Shown here: piece by piece, positions 8,155-16,521 of the stretch | Position numbering within the stretch: the stretch's first letter is position 1 | Layout of the letters: the number at the start of each line of letters is the position of its first letter | Virus record (IMG/VR): IMGVR_UViG_3300037231_000119 | Location: 62,001-126,000 of that record | Reading direction: 5' to 3' (one strand) | Length of the DNA stretch: 64,000 bases | DNA from: a virus | Translations under genes and position numbers: made by a program | Notes under the pieces: generated by a model | Told to the model about the DNA's origin: nothing | The model's database searches: none | What the model saw: the letters and a program-made list of their open reading frames with translations, nothing else

Positions 8155-9144
8155 CTAATCTTCGTCAGCGTAAGCCAGATCTTGAAGCGTGGACCAATTA
8201 ACGGTCGAGAGGTCTTCTTGGCTATCCGTGATATTGGACAGGATCTTTAGGCCGCCCGTAAACCCATCAGCATTGCCGAGAGATAAGTTCTCAATGTATC
8301 TATGTGGTTGTTCAATCCACCTTGATTCGGTTTGCAAGCTTAGATTTACGTCCCTGCTCCAGATCACTTGACCCGAATCACTATAATCTGGGTTCGGATA
8401 CATTCCTGTAGACTTAAGAACACTTTCAGTGCCTCCTCCCGCCTCCAAAAGTTTCTGTCTATATCTAAGTAGTACGTATACGGTTATGGTATGTAGCCAG
8501 AGTAGAGTCTGTTGGTCCATCGCATGGCAGGATATTTTATAATTCTCTTGCATGAAGGTATGGCCGACTCGAGCTTGATAGGTCTGGAAGTGGGGGATGA
8601 TTCCATAGAGTGCTGGAGTGAAAGTGAGGCCAGGAAGGAGATTAACTTGATTAGCAGTAGTAACTGACTGGATGACGAAACCTGTTCCAGTAGCCGGATC
8701 TACCAATACCATTTCGGGAGCAACAGCATTCAGGTTCACATCCGCATTGAACGAGAAGACACCAGTAACTGAATTATAGGTTCCTCCACTAATAGGTTTT
8801 AAAACAAAAGGGATCGGCTTATTGATGTCATTGGGGTAGAGTGTTACCTTTTCCGTACTTAGGTCGGCCATATGACGCATGTCCATTTTTTCGTCATTTG
8901 ATCCGAGTTCAACAACTATGGCGGGGAATTCAACCTTATCCTCCCTAAGAGACATAAGGATATTTATTCTGTTATTGGTAATCCATTGCTTACATGAGGA
9001 TATTTGACTCCCATAAAGCCTTCTCATGTACTCATTTGACACCGTATCGCCTAAAATATCGTCGATTAACCATAGATTTTTGGTTATATCCTCTAAACCC
9101 AATATTAATGCAGCTTTTACGCGAAGATCGCCAAGGTAGACCAT
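8155..9144 (-). CDS. Neck/tail structural protein, unknown family
   Basis: A 329-residue protein starting MVYLGDLRVKAALILGLED. The segments WITNNRINILMSLREDKVEFPAIVV and YKISCHAMDQQTLLWLHTI look like head-tail connector or tail-terminator folds of large myoviruses. The region FSFNADVNLNAVAPEMVLVDPATGTGFV looks like an inserted beta domain. It lies 4 bases after the gene at 9149 and upstream of the sheath operon, the usual place for neck and tail-terminator genes. No specific family can be assigned. Confidence 0.55.
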   Translation of the reverse strand: MVYLGDLRVKAALILGLEDITKNLWLIDDILGDTVSNEYMRRLYGSQISSCKQWITNNRINILMSLREDKVEFPAIVVELGSNDEKMDMRHMADLSTEKVTLYPNDINKPIPFVLKPISGGTYNSVTGVFSFNADVNLNAVAPEMVLVDPATGTGFVIQSVTTANQVNLLPGLTFTPALYGIIPHFQTYQARVGHTFMQENYKISCHAMDQQTLLWLHTITVYVLLRYRQKLLEAGGGTESVLKSTGMYPNPDYSDSGQVIWSRDVNLSLQTESRWIEQPHRYIENLSLGNADGFTGGLKILSNITDSQEDLSTVNWSTLQDLAYADED

Positions 9145-9148
9145 TTAC

Positions 9149-9964
9149 TTACCCCTTATATTTCTGCAAGATCGCTGGAAGGACACTATTATTCCATTCA
9201 TTTTGGGCCCACTCTGCGGCATCTGGGAAAAATCCCTTAGCGTTTTGAGCCGGATATTGCCACTTCCCATCATCGCCTTCTATGACAGTTCTGAAGGTAG
9301 TCATTACTTTCTTAGCGTTACCATTCTTATTCAAAACCTGATATATGTGGAGCCTTGCGAGTTGCTCGGTATTTCCACGCCCCGGTATCTTACTTGGAAT
9401 GTCAAAAACATGTAAGGGGAGAGGATGTCCATTAGGCCCCATTTTACTTATTCTCGGGCTCCCATTAGAATCCTTTTCAATTCCGCTCCACGAAAGCTTT
9501 TGACCTTTTAGAAAACCTTTGATACTTCCAATAAGCTCCTCATTCTTAGCAAGAGTCTTAATATTCAAACTGTCGGATTCTTTACCTTGTGGCATTGGAA
9601 TAATTTTGTAATGCTTGCCTTTATTAGGGCCATTCTTAACAGTCTCAGAATCTTTCAAGAGACCGTATTCTCCAGGCTTACCCTTCATATCCCACGGCTT
9701 ACCTTCTTCGATAGGAACTGCCGGTTCATTTAACGTGATCTCCCAAAGAAAGTCGCTGATTTGTACGGCTTGGCTTAGACTAGCTAGATATTTTTTTGCA
9801 ATCTGAGTATTTAGCTTTTGTCCCACCTCTTTTACCATGTTGGCGTGGGTAGCTTCCGCAAGCCCCTTAATACCTTTTTGAACATCCTTCGCGATTTCTT
9901 TTGCAAAGTTATTCAGGTATTGGGTTAAAGAGGAGATGTCTAGGTTGACTTTGATATCGCTCAT
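9149..9964 (-). CDS. Neck/tail-completion-like protein
   Basis: A 271-residue protein beginning MSDIKVNLDISSLTQYLNNF, with a helical N-terminus (IAKDVQKGIKGLAEATHANM) reminiscent of HK97 gp10-type tail-completion proteins that open with such helices. The C-terminal part is WQYPAQNAKGFFPDAAEW. Its ATG overlaps the stop codon of the homing endonuclease upstream (ATGA). The placement beside other neck candidates supports a head-tail joining role; the family assignment is tentative. Confidence 0.5.
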   Translation of the reverse strand: MSDIKVNLDISSLTQYLNNFAKEIAKDVQKGIKGLAEATHANMVKEVGQKLNTQIAKKYLASLSQAVQISDFLWEITLNEPAVPIEEGKPWDMKGKPGEYGLLKDSETVKNGPNKGKHYKIIPMPQGKESDSLNIKTLAKNEELIGSIKGFLKGQKLSWSGIEKDSNGSPRISKMGPNGHPLPLHVFDIPSKIPGRGNTEQLARLHIYQVLNKNGNAKKVMTTFRTVIEGDDGKWQYPAQNAKGFFPDAAEWAQNEWNNSVLPAILQKYKG

Positions 9965-11151
9965 AGAATACCCATCATCTTCAATTTAGGCTCATTCCAA
10001 AGCTCAGCATTAGGAAATTGTGTAAGAAACCAATCCCATTTAATTTGGGAATGAGGTCTCATATACCCCTTAATTTCGACCCAAGTATTAGGCTCTATAA
10101 GAAATAGATCTGGGCGATATGTCTTAGCTGTCCCAGATTTGGTAAAAAGGGGCGTCGTGAATGTTTGGGGTTGCCACAAAAAATCAATCTTTTTGGAATT
10201 AAGGTAATCCACTACTTTGGGTTCGTAACCGGCCTGACAAATAAGTTCCTCCCCAGTTTTCCAGTGTATTTTTAGGGTAGTATTTTGTAGTTTTTTAGCG
10301 TGCGTTAATGCATATGAGGGATCCTGAGATAGATGTTCTACCCCATACCTCTCCAGATTAGTTTTCCTTATCTTATCTAGTTTTCTTTTGGGATGACCTA
10401 TAAATTCCGCTCTAGGGAGTGACCAGAATTCACCGTGGTCCTTGTCAACGAAACGTGCCGTTTCATTCAGCCCCGTGTAGGTAGTTTCGTCTAAAATAAA
10501 TTCGTCCCCGAACTTCTTTAATTTTAATCTTACCTCCTCAATATTCAATTTCTTACCCTCATTTGCCCTATCGGGATGCCCATGGCCATCCATAACTCTA
10601 GCTGGGGTAGAAATCCATTCTCCGTAATCTACATCCATAAATGAACATTCGCTACGAACTTTCGTATGAGTAGAATCTATTATAGAGACAGTATTGCCAT
10701 GTTTCTCAAAAATGATTTTTTTGATATTTCTCAAGGGGGTTTTTGTTCTGTCATACCCTCTTTGAGGATGACCTCTCCCCCTCAAAACACCAATAACTGT
10801 CGCGGGCCATTCCCCATAGTCGCTATCCACAAAAATAGCCTTCTTGTTTACATTTACATAAGATGTTCGCACAATACGTACCGTATCACCATGTACGCCC
10901 TGAATGCGCTTCTCGATATCATCCACAGAAAGTCTTTTCCCGCTAAACGCATACCTTTTTCTCTTTGGATGGCCCTTGCCGTCCCTATAAAGCGCTGCCG
11001 GAATTGCAGTGAAATTACCAAAAGCCTCATCTATAAAGACAGCGGTAGTTTTTACGTCTACGTAGGAGGATTCTTCCATCCCAATAACGTATGGAAGTCT
11101 TCCCTGGACTCTTTCTAGAACTTCCTTACATGTAAGCTTTTTAATACCCAT
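9961..11151 (-). CDS. Homing endonuclease-like protein with DYGEW/GHP repeats and PD-(D/E)XK-like nuclease
   Basis: A 396-residue protein. Residues 1-255 contain four repeats of about 60 residues with the pattern F-x-D-x-x-Y/F-G-E/N-W/F followed by GHPKR or GHPDR, a known DNA-recognition repeat of phage nucleases. A helical motif follows (RKTNLERYGVEHLSQD). The C-terminal part has GYEPKVVDYL, then YRPDLFLI and WVEIKGYM, where D and E-x-K are the expected PD-(D/E)XK catalytic residues. Its stop overlaps the next ATG (ATGA), showing clean insertion between genes. A TTGACA-type promoter lies upstream. It is unrelated in its nuclease part to the 2392/18641/34772 group. Confidence 0.75.
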   Translation of the reverse strand: MGIKKLTCKEVLERVQGRLPYVIGMEESSYVDVKTTAVFIDEAFGNFTAIPAALYRDGKGHPKRKRYAFSGKRLSVDDIEKRIQGVHGDTVRIVRTSYVNVNKKAIFVDSDYGEWPATVIGVLRGRGHPQRGYDRTKTPLRNIKKIIFEKHGNTVSIIDSTHTKVRSECSFMDVDYGEWISTPARVMDGHGHPDRANEGKKLNIEEVRLKLKKFGDEFILDETTYTGLNETARFVDKDHGEFWSLPRAEFIGHPKRKLDKIRKTNLERYGVEHLSQDPSYALTHAKKLQNTTLKIHWKTGEELICQAGYEPKVVDYLNSKKIDFLWQPQTFTTPLFTKSGTAKTYRPDLFLIEPNTWVEIKGYMRPHSQIKWDWFLTQFPNAELWNEPKLKMMGIL

Positions 11152-11157
11152 ATACTT

Positions 11158-11186
11158 ATAATTTCATATACTTGAATATGTGTCAA
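11158..11186 (-). promoter_or_regulatory. Sigma70-like promoter before homing endonuclease
   Basis: Sense strand TTGACA (11186-11181), a 17-base spacer, then AATTAT, with TTATAA one or two bases further on. The expected start of transcription is close to the ATG at 11151. Confidence 0.5.
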
Positions 11187-11187
11187 G

Positions 11188-11411
11188 TTAATTCTTTGGG
11201 GGTTTTACTGGAGCGCCTGATTGAGGGTCCTTCACTCTGCCTTCCAACATGGAGACGAACCTGATATCTTCTGGATCGTTCGGATTTACCCATTTCATTT
11301 GCGACTTACTTGATAATCCGCCCGGTGGGATAGGGGTTTTTGCAACATGGACAGTAGTATGTTTGGAGGGTAATTTAGCTGCTGAGGGTAGTCCTGCTAC
11401 CCCACCGCTTT
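11188..11411 (-). other. Candidate -1 frameshift extension of the palm-domain protein
   Basis: Immediately before the stop of the 792-residue gene the mRNA contains C CCA AAA in the correct phase (11415-11409). Slipping back one base enters an open frame of about 73 codons that ends at TAA (11190-11188). The frame has no ATG, GTG or TTG for its first 37 or so codons, so it cannot easily be a separate gene of that length; the first ATG is at 11298. The encoded tail is Pro/Lys-rich (AKTPIPPGG, MKWVNPNDPEDIRF, QSGAPVKPPKN). The extension would make a minor form of about 860 residues. A decayed gene or an assembly indel are alternatives. Confidence 0.4.
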
Positions 11412-13775
11412 TGGGTCACTCTGACCCTCCGCTTTCGGTCCATCTGGCGCACCGGATTGTGTAGCTTCCGCGACCGCACCCGGATCCTGAGGTGCATCTG
11501 AACTCATCTTAGGCTCGAGACCTAAGAGTTTGCACAGCTCGATCATGGCCTTAAGCATCTGGATCGTGCTTTGGTAAAGTCCGGGACTTTGATCTTTAGC
11601 CTCTTCTAGGAATGCCTTATTTGCCTTAAATCCCTGTAACGTTTGGGATACTTGATCTATAACCTGCGCCCTCTTTTGTTCCTGCGCGTGGTCATCTAAA
11701 CCACCCTGGAGAACTCCAGCCATATCTGGTTCATCCTGGCCATCTTCAGCCATCGGATCTTGTCCCGATTCTTGTCCCAATTCTCCATTTTGTCCCGATT
11801 CCTGAGCCATCTGATCCGCATCGCCCTGTGTACCTTGATAGTCTGGAGAGGCCATACGATCGATCGGACCTTCTTCTCCGCCTTGACTTCCAGGGCAATC
11901 TGGACAGTTACATTCATGGTCGCTATTCTGCATGTCCTTTTCAGCATCTGAAACGTTATTCTTTTGCTTATCGCCAAAGTTTTCGGGGACAGAGGCCCCC
12001 TCTTCCATCTCGTCGCCTTGAGGAAGTTCAGTATTGTCAATCTTTTTAGCTTCAGCCTCAGGAGTTTGGTCACCCTCTCCTGGCTTCTGATCCAATAGGT
12101 CTAAAACTTCTTCAGCCGTTTCATGTCCTTGTAGATTGGGATCTTCTTGGCCAGTTTGATCTGGCTGCTCTTCGATAGCGTCCCCATACATCTCTTGGCA
12201 CTGCGGACAGTTGTCTGGTTGCTCGGCAGACATATCTTGGACACCCAAAGCGGTCGCATCATGTTTTGGGCAATTCGGGCAGTTACAAATATGGTCTACG
12301 TCTTGTCCTTCGGGAGTCCCAGCTTGAGCTTCTCCAACGGTTTCGGATTCACAATAAGGGCAACCATCTACGCCGCCAGCCTCATCGGGAGTATCTTGGC
12401 AGTATGGGCAGTCATCCTCTTCCGAACTTTCCTGACAATATGGACAATCATCCGTATCTATCCCACCAGTATTTTGCTGGGAAGCATCGTATTCCTTACA
12501 AGCATCACAATCATGCATCCCAGCCGAACCATCCGCATTTTCTTGAGCATCCAAATCTTGGCAATAAGCACAGTCGTCCGTACGGTTATCTTCTTGATCA
12601 GGATTCTGAAAACCCTTGTCTTCTTTGTCGGCAGCTCCGTTATGGAAGCCCTCTTCATGCTTATGAAGATTATGGGTATGTTCAGACTTATACATCTCGG
12701 GCTTAGACATCCCCGCCTTGGAATCAGATCGTAGTTCTGATGCTGGATCGCTGTGTTGGTACGCAGCTCGACTATGTTGGTCAGCTATTTTAGAATGGAT
12801 ATCTCTATGTGCGGGATCCTTAGCTCTTTCTTTGCTACCGAACGCTCCTTGTTTTCCTTGATGAAAACGCCCCAGATCATTGTGAATTTTGGCCGCGTCG
12901 GCATGATCTTGCGGAGTGTATTTTAAAGTATTGGCAAACGCTTCAGATCGAAAATGAACCGGTTTCTTAGATTGGGTATGCCCCACAATATCGGAATCCT
13001 TGGGATGAACTGGTGCCGCATCCGAATCTGATTTATGAAGACCGCATGTATGTTCATACTTTACCATAGGCGCTGTAGTAGGTGCTGGGACTACGGTTAC
13101 CACGTGCCTCATTATGGCGCCATGTTTCTGATCTCTTTTATCCGCAGCACTATGTAAGCCCTTTTTACTTCCCACCGTTCCTTTATAGTGAAGAGTGCCG
13201 GTAGTGGGGCTATGAGAAGCTAAATGATATTTTTCGCCAGGCTTTAGATCTGGGGCGCCATAGAGACCGTGTTCACCTTCAGCTTTATGTAAATCGCACT
13301 TCATATTTTCGCTCTTTTCCAGATAAGCATCCGCAAGCTTCATCTCTTCTTGATTGGCAGTTTTAGCCTTAACTTTTTCGCGCATTTTATCAATGCCCTT
13401 TTCTACTTTAGGTCCATACCAAACCGTCTTATTCTTACCTGTAGCTTTGGCGTAGAGGAGACTTCTACCCGCTTCAGACAAGTCCTTACCAATACCAACT
13501 GAAATATTTAAGTCGGTGGCCTCGTAGTACTTACTTCTTAGCTCTTCCACATCTTTAGCGGCTTCAAACGGGATGCGAAAACTCCCCTCATCTCCACCAC
13601 CAGAAATTCTTTTACCACCACGCTCTGATACCCACTGATTAACGATCTCGTGACCCAAATCGATCTTGGCCGAGATATTGTGGAGAGCCTTCTCATCATT
13701 TGCAATGATGGCCTTACCGCACTGGCGACCAGCACCGTCCGCATCATAAGTAAGTCTGAGCATGGGCTTACTCAT
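11397..13775 (-). CDS. Palm-domain (GGDEF/mCpol-like) protein with acidic CxxC array, virion-module location
   Basis: A 792-residue protein. Residues 5-120 have the layout of a GGDEF/Cas10-type palm cyclase: YDADGAGR (metal-binding D-x-D at 11/13), NDEKAL, the hairpin SGGGDEG (GGDE at 60-63), then NISVGIGKDLSEAG and LLYAKATGKNKTVWY, matching the SxGIG and AKxxGKN signatures. Residues 120-400 are basic, His/Lys-rich, with C-x-LHK motifs (MKCDLHKAE, HTCGLHKSD) and KSE motifs. Residues 400-640 are acidic with eight CxxC units (DDCPYCQ, DGCPYCE, CNCPNCP and similar). The C-terminus is acidic with a helix (QVSQTLQGFKANKAFLEEAK). The gene lies in the virion module, so it may be packaged or prohead-processed. 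No family with this whole architecture is known to me. Confidence 0.7.
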   Translation of the reverse strand: MSKPMLRLTYDADGAGRQCGKAIIANDEKALHNISAKIDLGHEIVNQWVSERGGKRISGGGDEGSFRIPFEAAKDVEELRSKYYEATDLNISVGIGKDLSEAGRSLLYAKATGKNKTVWYGPKVEKGIDKMREKVKAKTANQEEMKLADAYLEKSENMKCDLHKAEGEHGLYGAPDLKPGEKYHLASHSPTTGTLHYKGTVGSKKGLHSAADKRDQKHGAIMRHVVTVVPAPTTAPMVKYEHTCGLHKSDSDAAPVHPKDSDIVGHTQSKKPVHFRSEAFANTLKYTPQDHADAAKIHNDLGRFHQGKQGAFGSKERAKDPAHRDIHSKIADQHSRAAYQHSDPASELRSDSKAGMSKPEMYKSEHTHNLHKHEEGFHNGAADKEDKGFQNPDQEDNRTDDCAYCQDLDAQENADGSAGMHDCDACKEYDASQQNTGGIDTDDCPYCQESSEEDDCPYCQDTPDEAGGVDGCPYCESETVGEAQAGTPEGQDVDHICNCPNCPKHDATALGVQDMSAEQPDNCPQCQEMYGDAIEEQPDQTGQEDPNLQGHETAEEVLDLLDQKPGEGDQTPEAEAKKIDNTELPQGDEMEEGASVPENFGDKQKNNVSDAEKDMQNSDHECNCPDCPGSQGGEEGPIDRMASPDYQGTQGDADQMAQESGQNGELGQESGQDPMAEDGQDEPDMAGVLQGGLDDHAQEQKRAQVIDQVSQTLQGFKANKAFLEEAKDQSPGLYQSTIQMLKAMIELCKLLGLEPKMSSDAPQDPGAVAEATQSGAPDGPKAEGQSDPKAVG

Positions 13776-14689
13776 TTACGCCCTCTCAATACTTCTAGCA
13801 ACATTTCGATATTAGATTCATCCCAGCCACGACTAAAACGGAGCTGTACGCCATCCTGAGATTTTTTAAGCCAAATCTTTCTATGCTGATCCTGACCGAA
13901 ACATAGACAGCCGCTGTAGCCCGCAGTCTCACCGAATATGGTTTGTCCGCAGTCATTACAGGAAATCATTTCCGATTTGGCCATTTCAACTTTGAACTCT
14001 CTTGGTTTCTTCTTCCGTTCCAAGAACCCTTTGAGGGGAGATCCCTTTTTAGGGGACTCTTCTTTTTTGGTAATGTCGGAAGGCTTAACTTCGAGTGGCT
14101 TCGTCGTAATAGGGGGAATTGCGACGGAAGGTGTCGCAATACTAGGAGCTTTCATAGCCTCATTCAACTTAGCCATCATTAACTTATGAATAGCTTCTCT
14201 CTGCGCCATCTTATCTTCAACCACCCTGTTAACCAAAGAGTGAAGTTCCATACGTTCATCGATCAGCTTCTGAACCTTACGATCAATATCCTCTTCAACC
14301 TTCTTAGGCTTCGAGAGATCTTCCATGTCATAAAGCTCAAATGTTGAGAGTAGGATTAACCCCAATCCAGGGATAGAACGATTTTTAAAATCATATACCA
14401 ACTTATTATTATCGTAAACAGAGCCAGTGAAGTTGTCTGCGGAGTTTTTGTTAGCACTAACGTAAGCATTGGTACCAAATGGTAAGTGGATATCCTTATG
14501 AGAGTTTAGTTCCATTGGTTCCAGCTCAGAGATCAACATGGACATGACCGCTCTTGGTACGACCTTAAGACCAATCATGATCTCCATCGGATCCAAAACG
14601 GAATTGGACCCAATTTTATAGAGATCTGCCGACTTAGCGAGAGTCTCCAAAAACTGGTCATCTAAGATGTTAAGGAGATCGTTTTTCAT
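13772..14689 (-). CDS. Virion-module protein with zinc-binding C-terminus
   Basis: A 305-residue protein, overlapping the palm-domain gene's ATG by 4 bases (ATGA type). Residues 1-120 look globular (MIGLKVVPRAVMSMLISELEP; GLGLILLSTFELYDMEDL). Residues 120-180 are a coiled coil (DRKVQKLIDERMELHSLV), followed by a Pro/Thr linker and a basic patch. Near residue 245 is CNDCGQ and near 262 GCLCFGQ, a probable Zn site. MAKSEM is a KSE motif just before it. I see no named family. The strict coupling to the palm-domain gene suggests the two proteins act together. Confidence 0.6.
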   Translation of the reverse strand: MKNDLLNILDDQFLETLAKSADLYKIGSNSVLDPMEIMIGLKVVPRAVMSMLISELEPMELNSHKDIHLPFGTNAYVSANKNSADNFTGSVYDNNKLVYDFKNRSIPGLGLILLSTFELYDMEDLSKPKKVEEDIDRKVQKLIDERMELHSLVNRVVEDKMAQREAIHKLMMAKLNEAMKAPSIATPSVAIPPITTKPLEVKPSDITKKEESPKKGSPLKGFLERKKKPREFKVEMAKSEMISCNDCGQTIFGETAGYSGCLCFGQDQHRKIWLKKSQDGVQLRFSRGWDESNIEMLLEVLRGRK

Positions 14690-14692
14690 AGA

Positions 14693-15172
14693 TTATGAAT
14701 TGACAGGAGGAACAAACGATGGAAGAGGCTTTTGATTAATGAAGGCGCCGGTTTCTTGAATCAAGCGAGTTGGATCTTCCATTGCGTATACGAGTAGGGT
14801 AGCAGCCGAAGTGAATACGTACTGGTTGTTACCTGCCGAGATATATGTCCAGGCATTCGGGGGGCAGGCCACGCCAACATTACCATTCGCATCGGTAGCT
14901 CCAACTGCCAGAGAGGTAGTGGCTGAACCACCGATTGTAATCGATCCAACCGCTCCAGCATTATTGTAAATAGCTAGAATCATTCCCAATTGAGGCAAAA
15001 TCAACCCGGCCGATGCATTCGTTGTATACCCTCCGGAGATCTGAATTGGCAGGTATCTTGGCCCAACTATTAGGGATTTTTGTGCGCCCGAGGCTGGATT
15101 ATATAAAATCGATACAATATCGAGTCCAGAATTCAGGGAGTCATTGTTTACGACACGTTGATTTTTTGGCAT
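14693..15172 (-). CDS. Virion structural protein, beta-rich
   Basis: A 159-residue protein of beta-rich composition (GSITIGGSATTSLAVGATD; QYVFTSAATLLVYAM), like phage decoration or tail accessory proteins. It lies 3 bases upstream of the coiled-coil protein gene and has an AAGGAAT ribosome binding site. An element lies 29 bases upstream of the ATG. No catalytic motif or family recognised. Confidence 0.55.
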   Translation of the reverse strand: MPKNQRVVNNDSLNSGLDIVSILYNPASGAQKSLIVGPRYLPIQISGGYTTNASAGLILPQLGMILAIYNNAGAVGSITIGGSATTSLAVGATDANGNVGVACPPNAWTYISAGNNQYVFTSAATLLVYAMEDPTRLIQETGAFINQKPLPSFVPPVNS

Positions 15173-15200
15173 ATTTTATTCCTTAAGTACCTATATCACT

Positions 15201-15210
15201 ATAAGATTGG
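15201..15210 (-). promoter_or_regulatory. CCAATCTTA-type element, copy 6
   Basis: Sense CCAATCTTATAGTG, 29 bases upstream of the ATG at 15172, placing the ribosome binding site AAGGAA between element and start. It would drive the 14693-13772-11397 gene group. Confidence 0.6.
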
Positions 15211-15215
15211 AGGGG

Positions 15216-16172
15216 TTAATCGCCTGGTAGGCCATCCTCAGCGAATGAGGTCATATCGACTGAGATGGCACCTGGGCCCGGTTTGATGTTATCTAAGGGG
15301 GTTTGGACGGCCCTATTGGGAGTTGTGGACTGAGAGGTATTCTTAGGATCCCCTCTGTTTTGGCTATGCCACACGTACTCACGCTGAATAACGGCATAGT
15401 AGGCCAGTCTCTCTGGAACTCTAGCGCCACCTTCCGTAACATTCGTCATTCTGACCTCCTTCGGCAAAGAGACAACATAGTGAAACGCTTTATATAGGTA
15501 ACGTATTGAATATACTCGACCTTTTCCCGTCTGTGGGTTTATGCCAGGATTTGATCCACCTGGGAGCCAATTGATATTACCAAGCGCGTCAATGCAAAAA
15601 TCTAATCCCTGTACATACGAAATGTTTCGACTATCGATAATCGGCAATTCTAGTTCAACTACCGGAAACATGGTTACATTTGGACCCACTTCGTAGGTCA
15701 TTTTTTGACTCCAGGAGACCTTGACGTTTGCATTTGGATCCGACACGTAGAAACGATCGCCTACATCCAAATAGATACGCTTCCCGTCATTTACTGAATT
15801 GGTATTCAAAGATCCTGCCACCGATTTTGTCGTATTGTAAAAACGAGGCAAAATAAGCCTACTTACAGAGGGGTCTACTTGGCCGCCCTCACTTCTATGC
15901 CTATCCGTAGTATTGTCGGTCTCACAACCAGTAAAAACACCAGCACAAATGTAGAGCATTCCGTTAGCAGTAAGAACGTCCAATCCGTCTCTCCTATAAT
16001 CGCCACGATCGTTTAGGCCAATAGGAGAGGGGATGGACTTCCAATGAGTATAGTCTATACCGGAACTAGTTACAAAGAAGTCATCTTTATTAATGTCAAA
16101 AGAGTGCTGCCCTACTGGGCAATAGGAGGAGATGTCTTGAATTTGTTCCCCGACAGGAGTTCTATTACTCAT
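15216..16172 (-). CDS. Virion structural protein, unknown family
   Basis: A 318-residue protein starting MSNRTPVGEQIQDISSYCPV. It has no transmembrane segment and no obvious enzyme motif; the middle (DGKRIYLDVGDRFYVSDPN; VTMFPVVELELPIIDSRNI) is beta-rich and the C-terminal third contains LAYYAVIQREYVWHSQNRG. Its first residues resemble those of the protein at 19668 (both begin MSNR and are Pro/Asp-rich). It starts 8 bases inside the end of the preceding gene. Probably a neck or tail component by position. Confidence 0.55.
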   Translation of the reverse strand: MSNRTPVGEQIQDISSYCPVGQHSFDINKDDFFVTSSGIDYTHWKSIPSPIGLNDRGDYRRDGLDVLTANGMLYICAGVFTGCETDNTTDRHRSEGGQVDPSVSRLILPRFYNTTKSVAGSLNTNSVNDGKRIYLDVGDRFYVSDPNANVKVSWSQKMTYEVGPNVTMFPVVELELPIIDSRNISYVQGLDFCIDALGNINWLPGGSNPGINPQTGKGRVYSIRYLYKAFHYVVSLPKEVRMTNVTEGGARVPERLAYYAVIQREYVWHSQNRGDPKNTSQSTTPNRAVQTPLDNIKPGPGAISVDMTSFAEDGLPGD

Positions 16173-16521
16173 TTGACCGTCCTAAACATAGTTCGGATAG
16201 CTCCGATAGCCTATTATCAGTGTTGGAATGGAGTCTAGCCAAACCCTTAATCACCTCATTGATATTGAGCGCCTTCTTTATCTTTTCGACTCGTCTTTCG
16301 AATTTGAGACCATCGAGTCTATTATTTGGATTGACGTGAATATCACCACTAAAGCCCTGACCCATTACAGCCATGATCTCTATCTGTTTCAAAAACGAAG
16401 CGATCTTTGGATCAAGAGGGTCATAGTTAACTTGAATCTTAGTAGCCCCCTCGATCTGCCTTACTAATGGCTTATCGATATTAAACTCAATCTCTTCGTT
16501 TCCAATGATCTTAATGCACAT
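16165..16521 (-). CDS. Conserved phage protein, unknown function
   Basis: A 118-residue soluble protein beginning MCIKIIGNEEIEFNIDKPLV. Residues 60-100 are a helical, charged segment (LDGLKFERRVEKIKKAL). Its ATG overlaps the stop of the gene at 16521, and its own end overlaps the start of the gene at 15216 by 8 bases, so the three are translationally linked. No family recognised; small assembly factor is one possibility. Confidence 0.5.
   Translation of the reverse strand: MCIKIIGNEEIEFNIDKPLVRQIEGATKIQVNYDPLDPKIASFLKQIEIMAVMGQGFSGDIHVNPNNRLDGLKFERRVEKIKKALNINEVIKGLARLHSNTDNRLSELSELCLGRSNE

Noticed and set aside
12147-12734. Plus-strand frame of 195 codons rich in Ile/Leu, looking like a membrane protein
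   Set aside because: It is the complement of the acidic CxxC and KSE-rich part of the palm-domain gene; antisense of Asp/Glu/Gln codons gives Leu/Ile/Val, producing a false membrane pattern.
11397-13775. A complete mCpol-based (Panoptes-like) defence system
   Set aside because: No gene for a two-helix beta-domain effector adjoins the palm-domain gene; neighbours are a homing nuclease and structural proteins. The two-helix cassette proteins elsewhere are too short and lack a beta domain.
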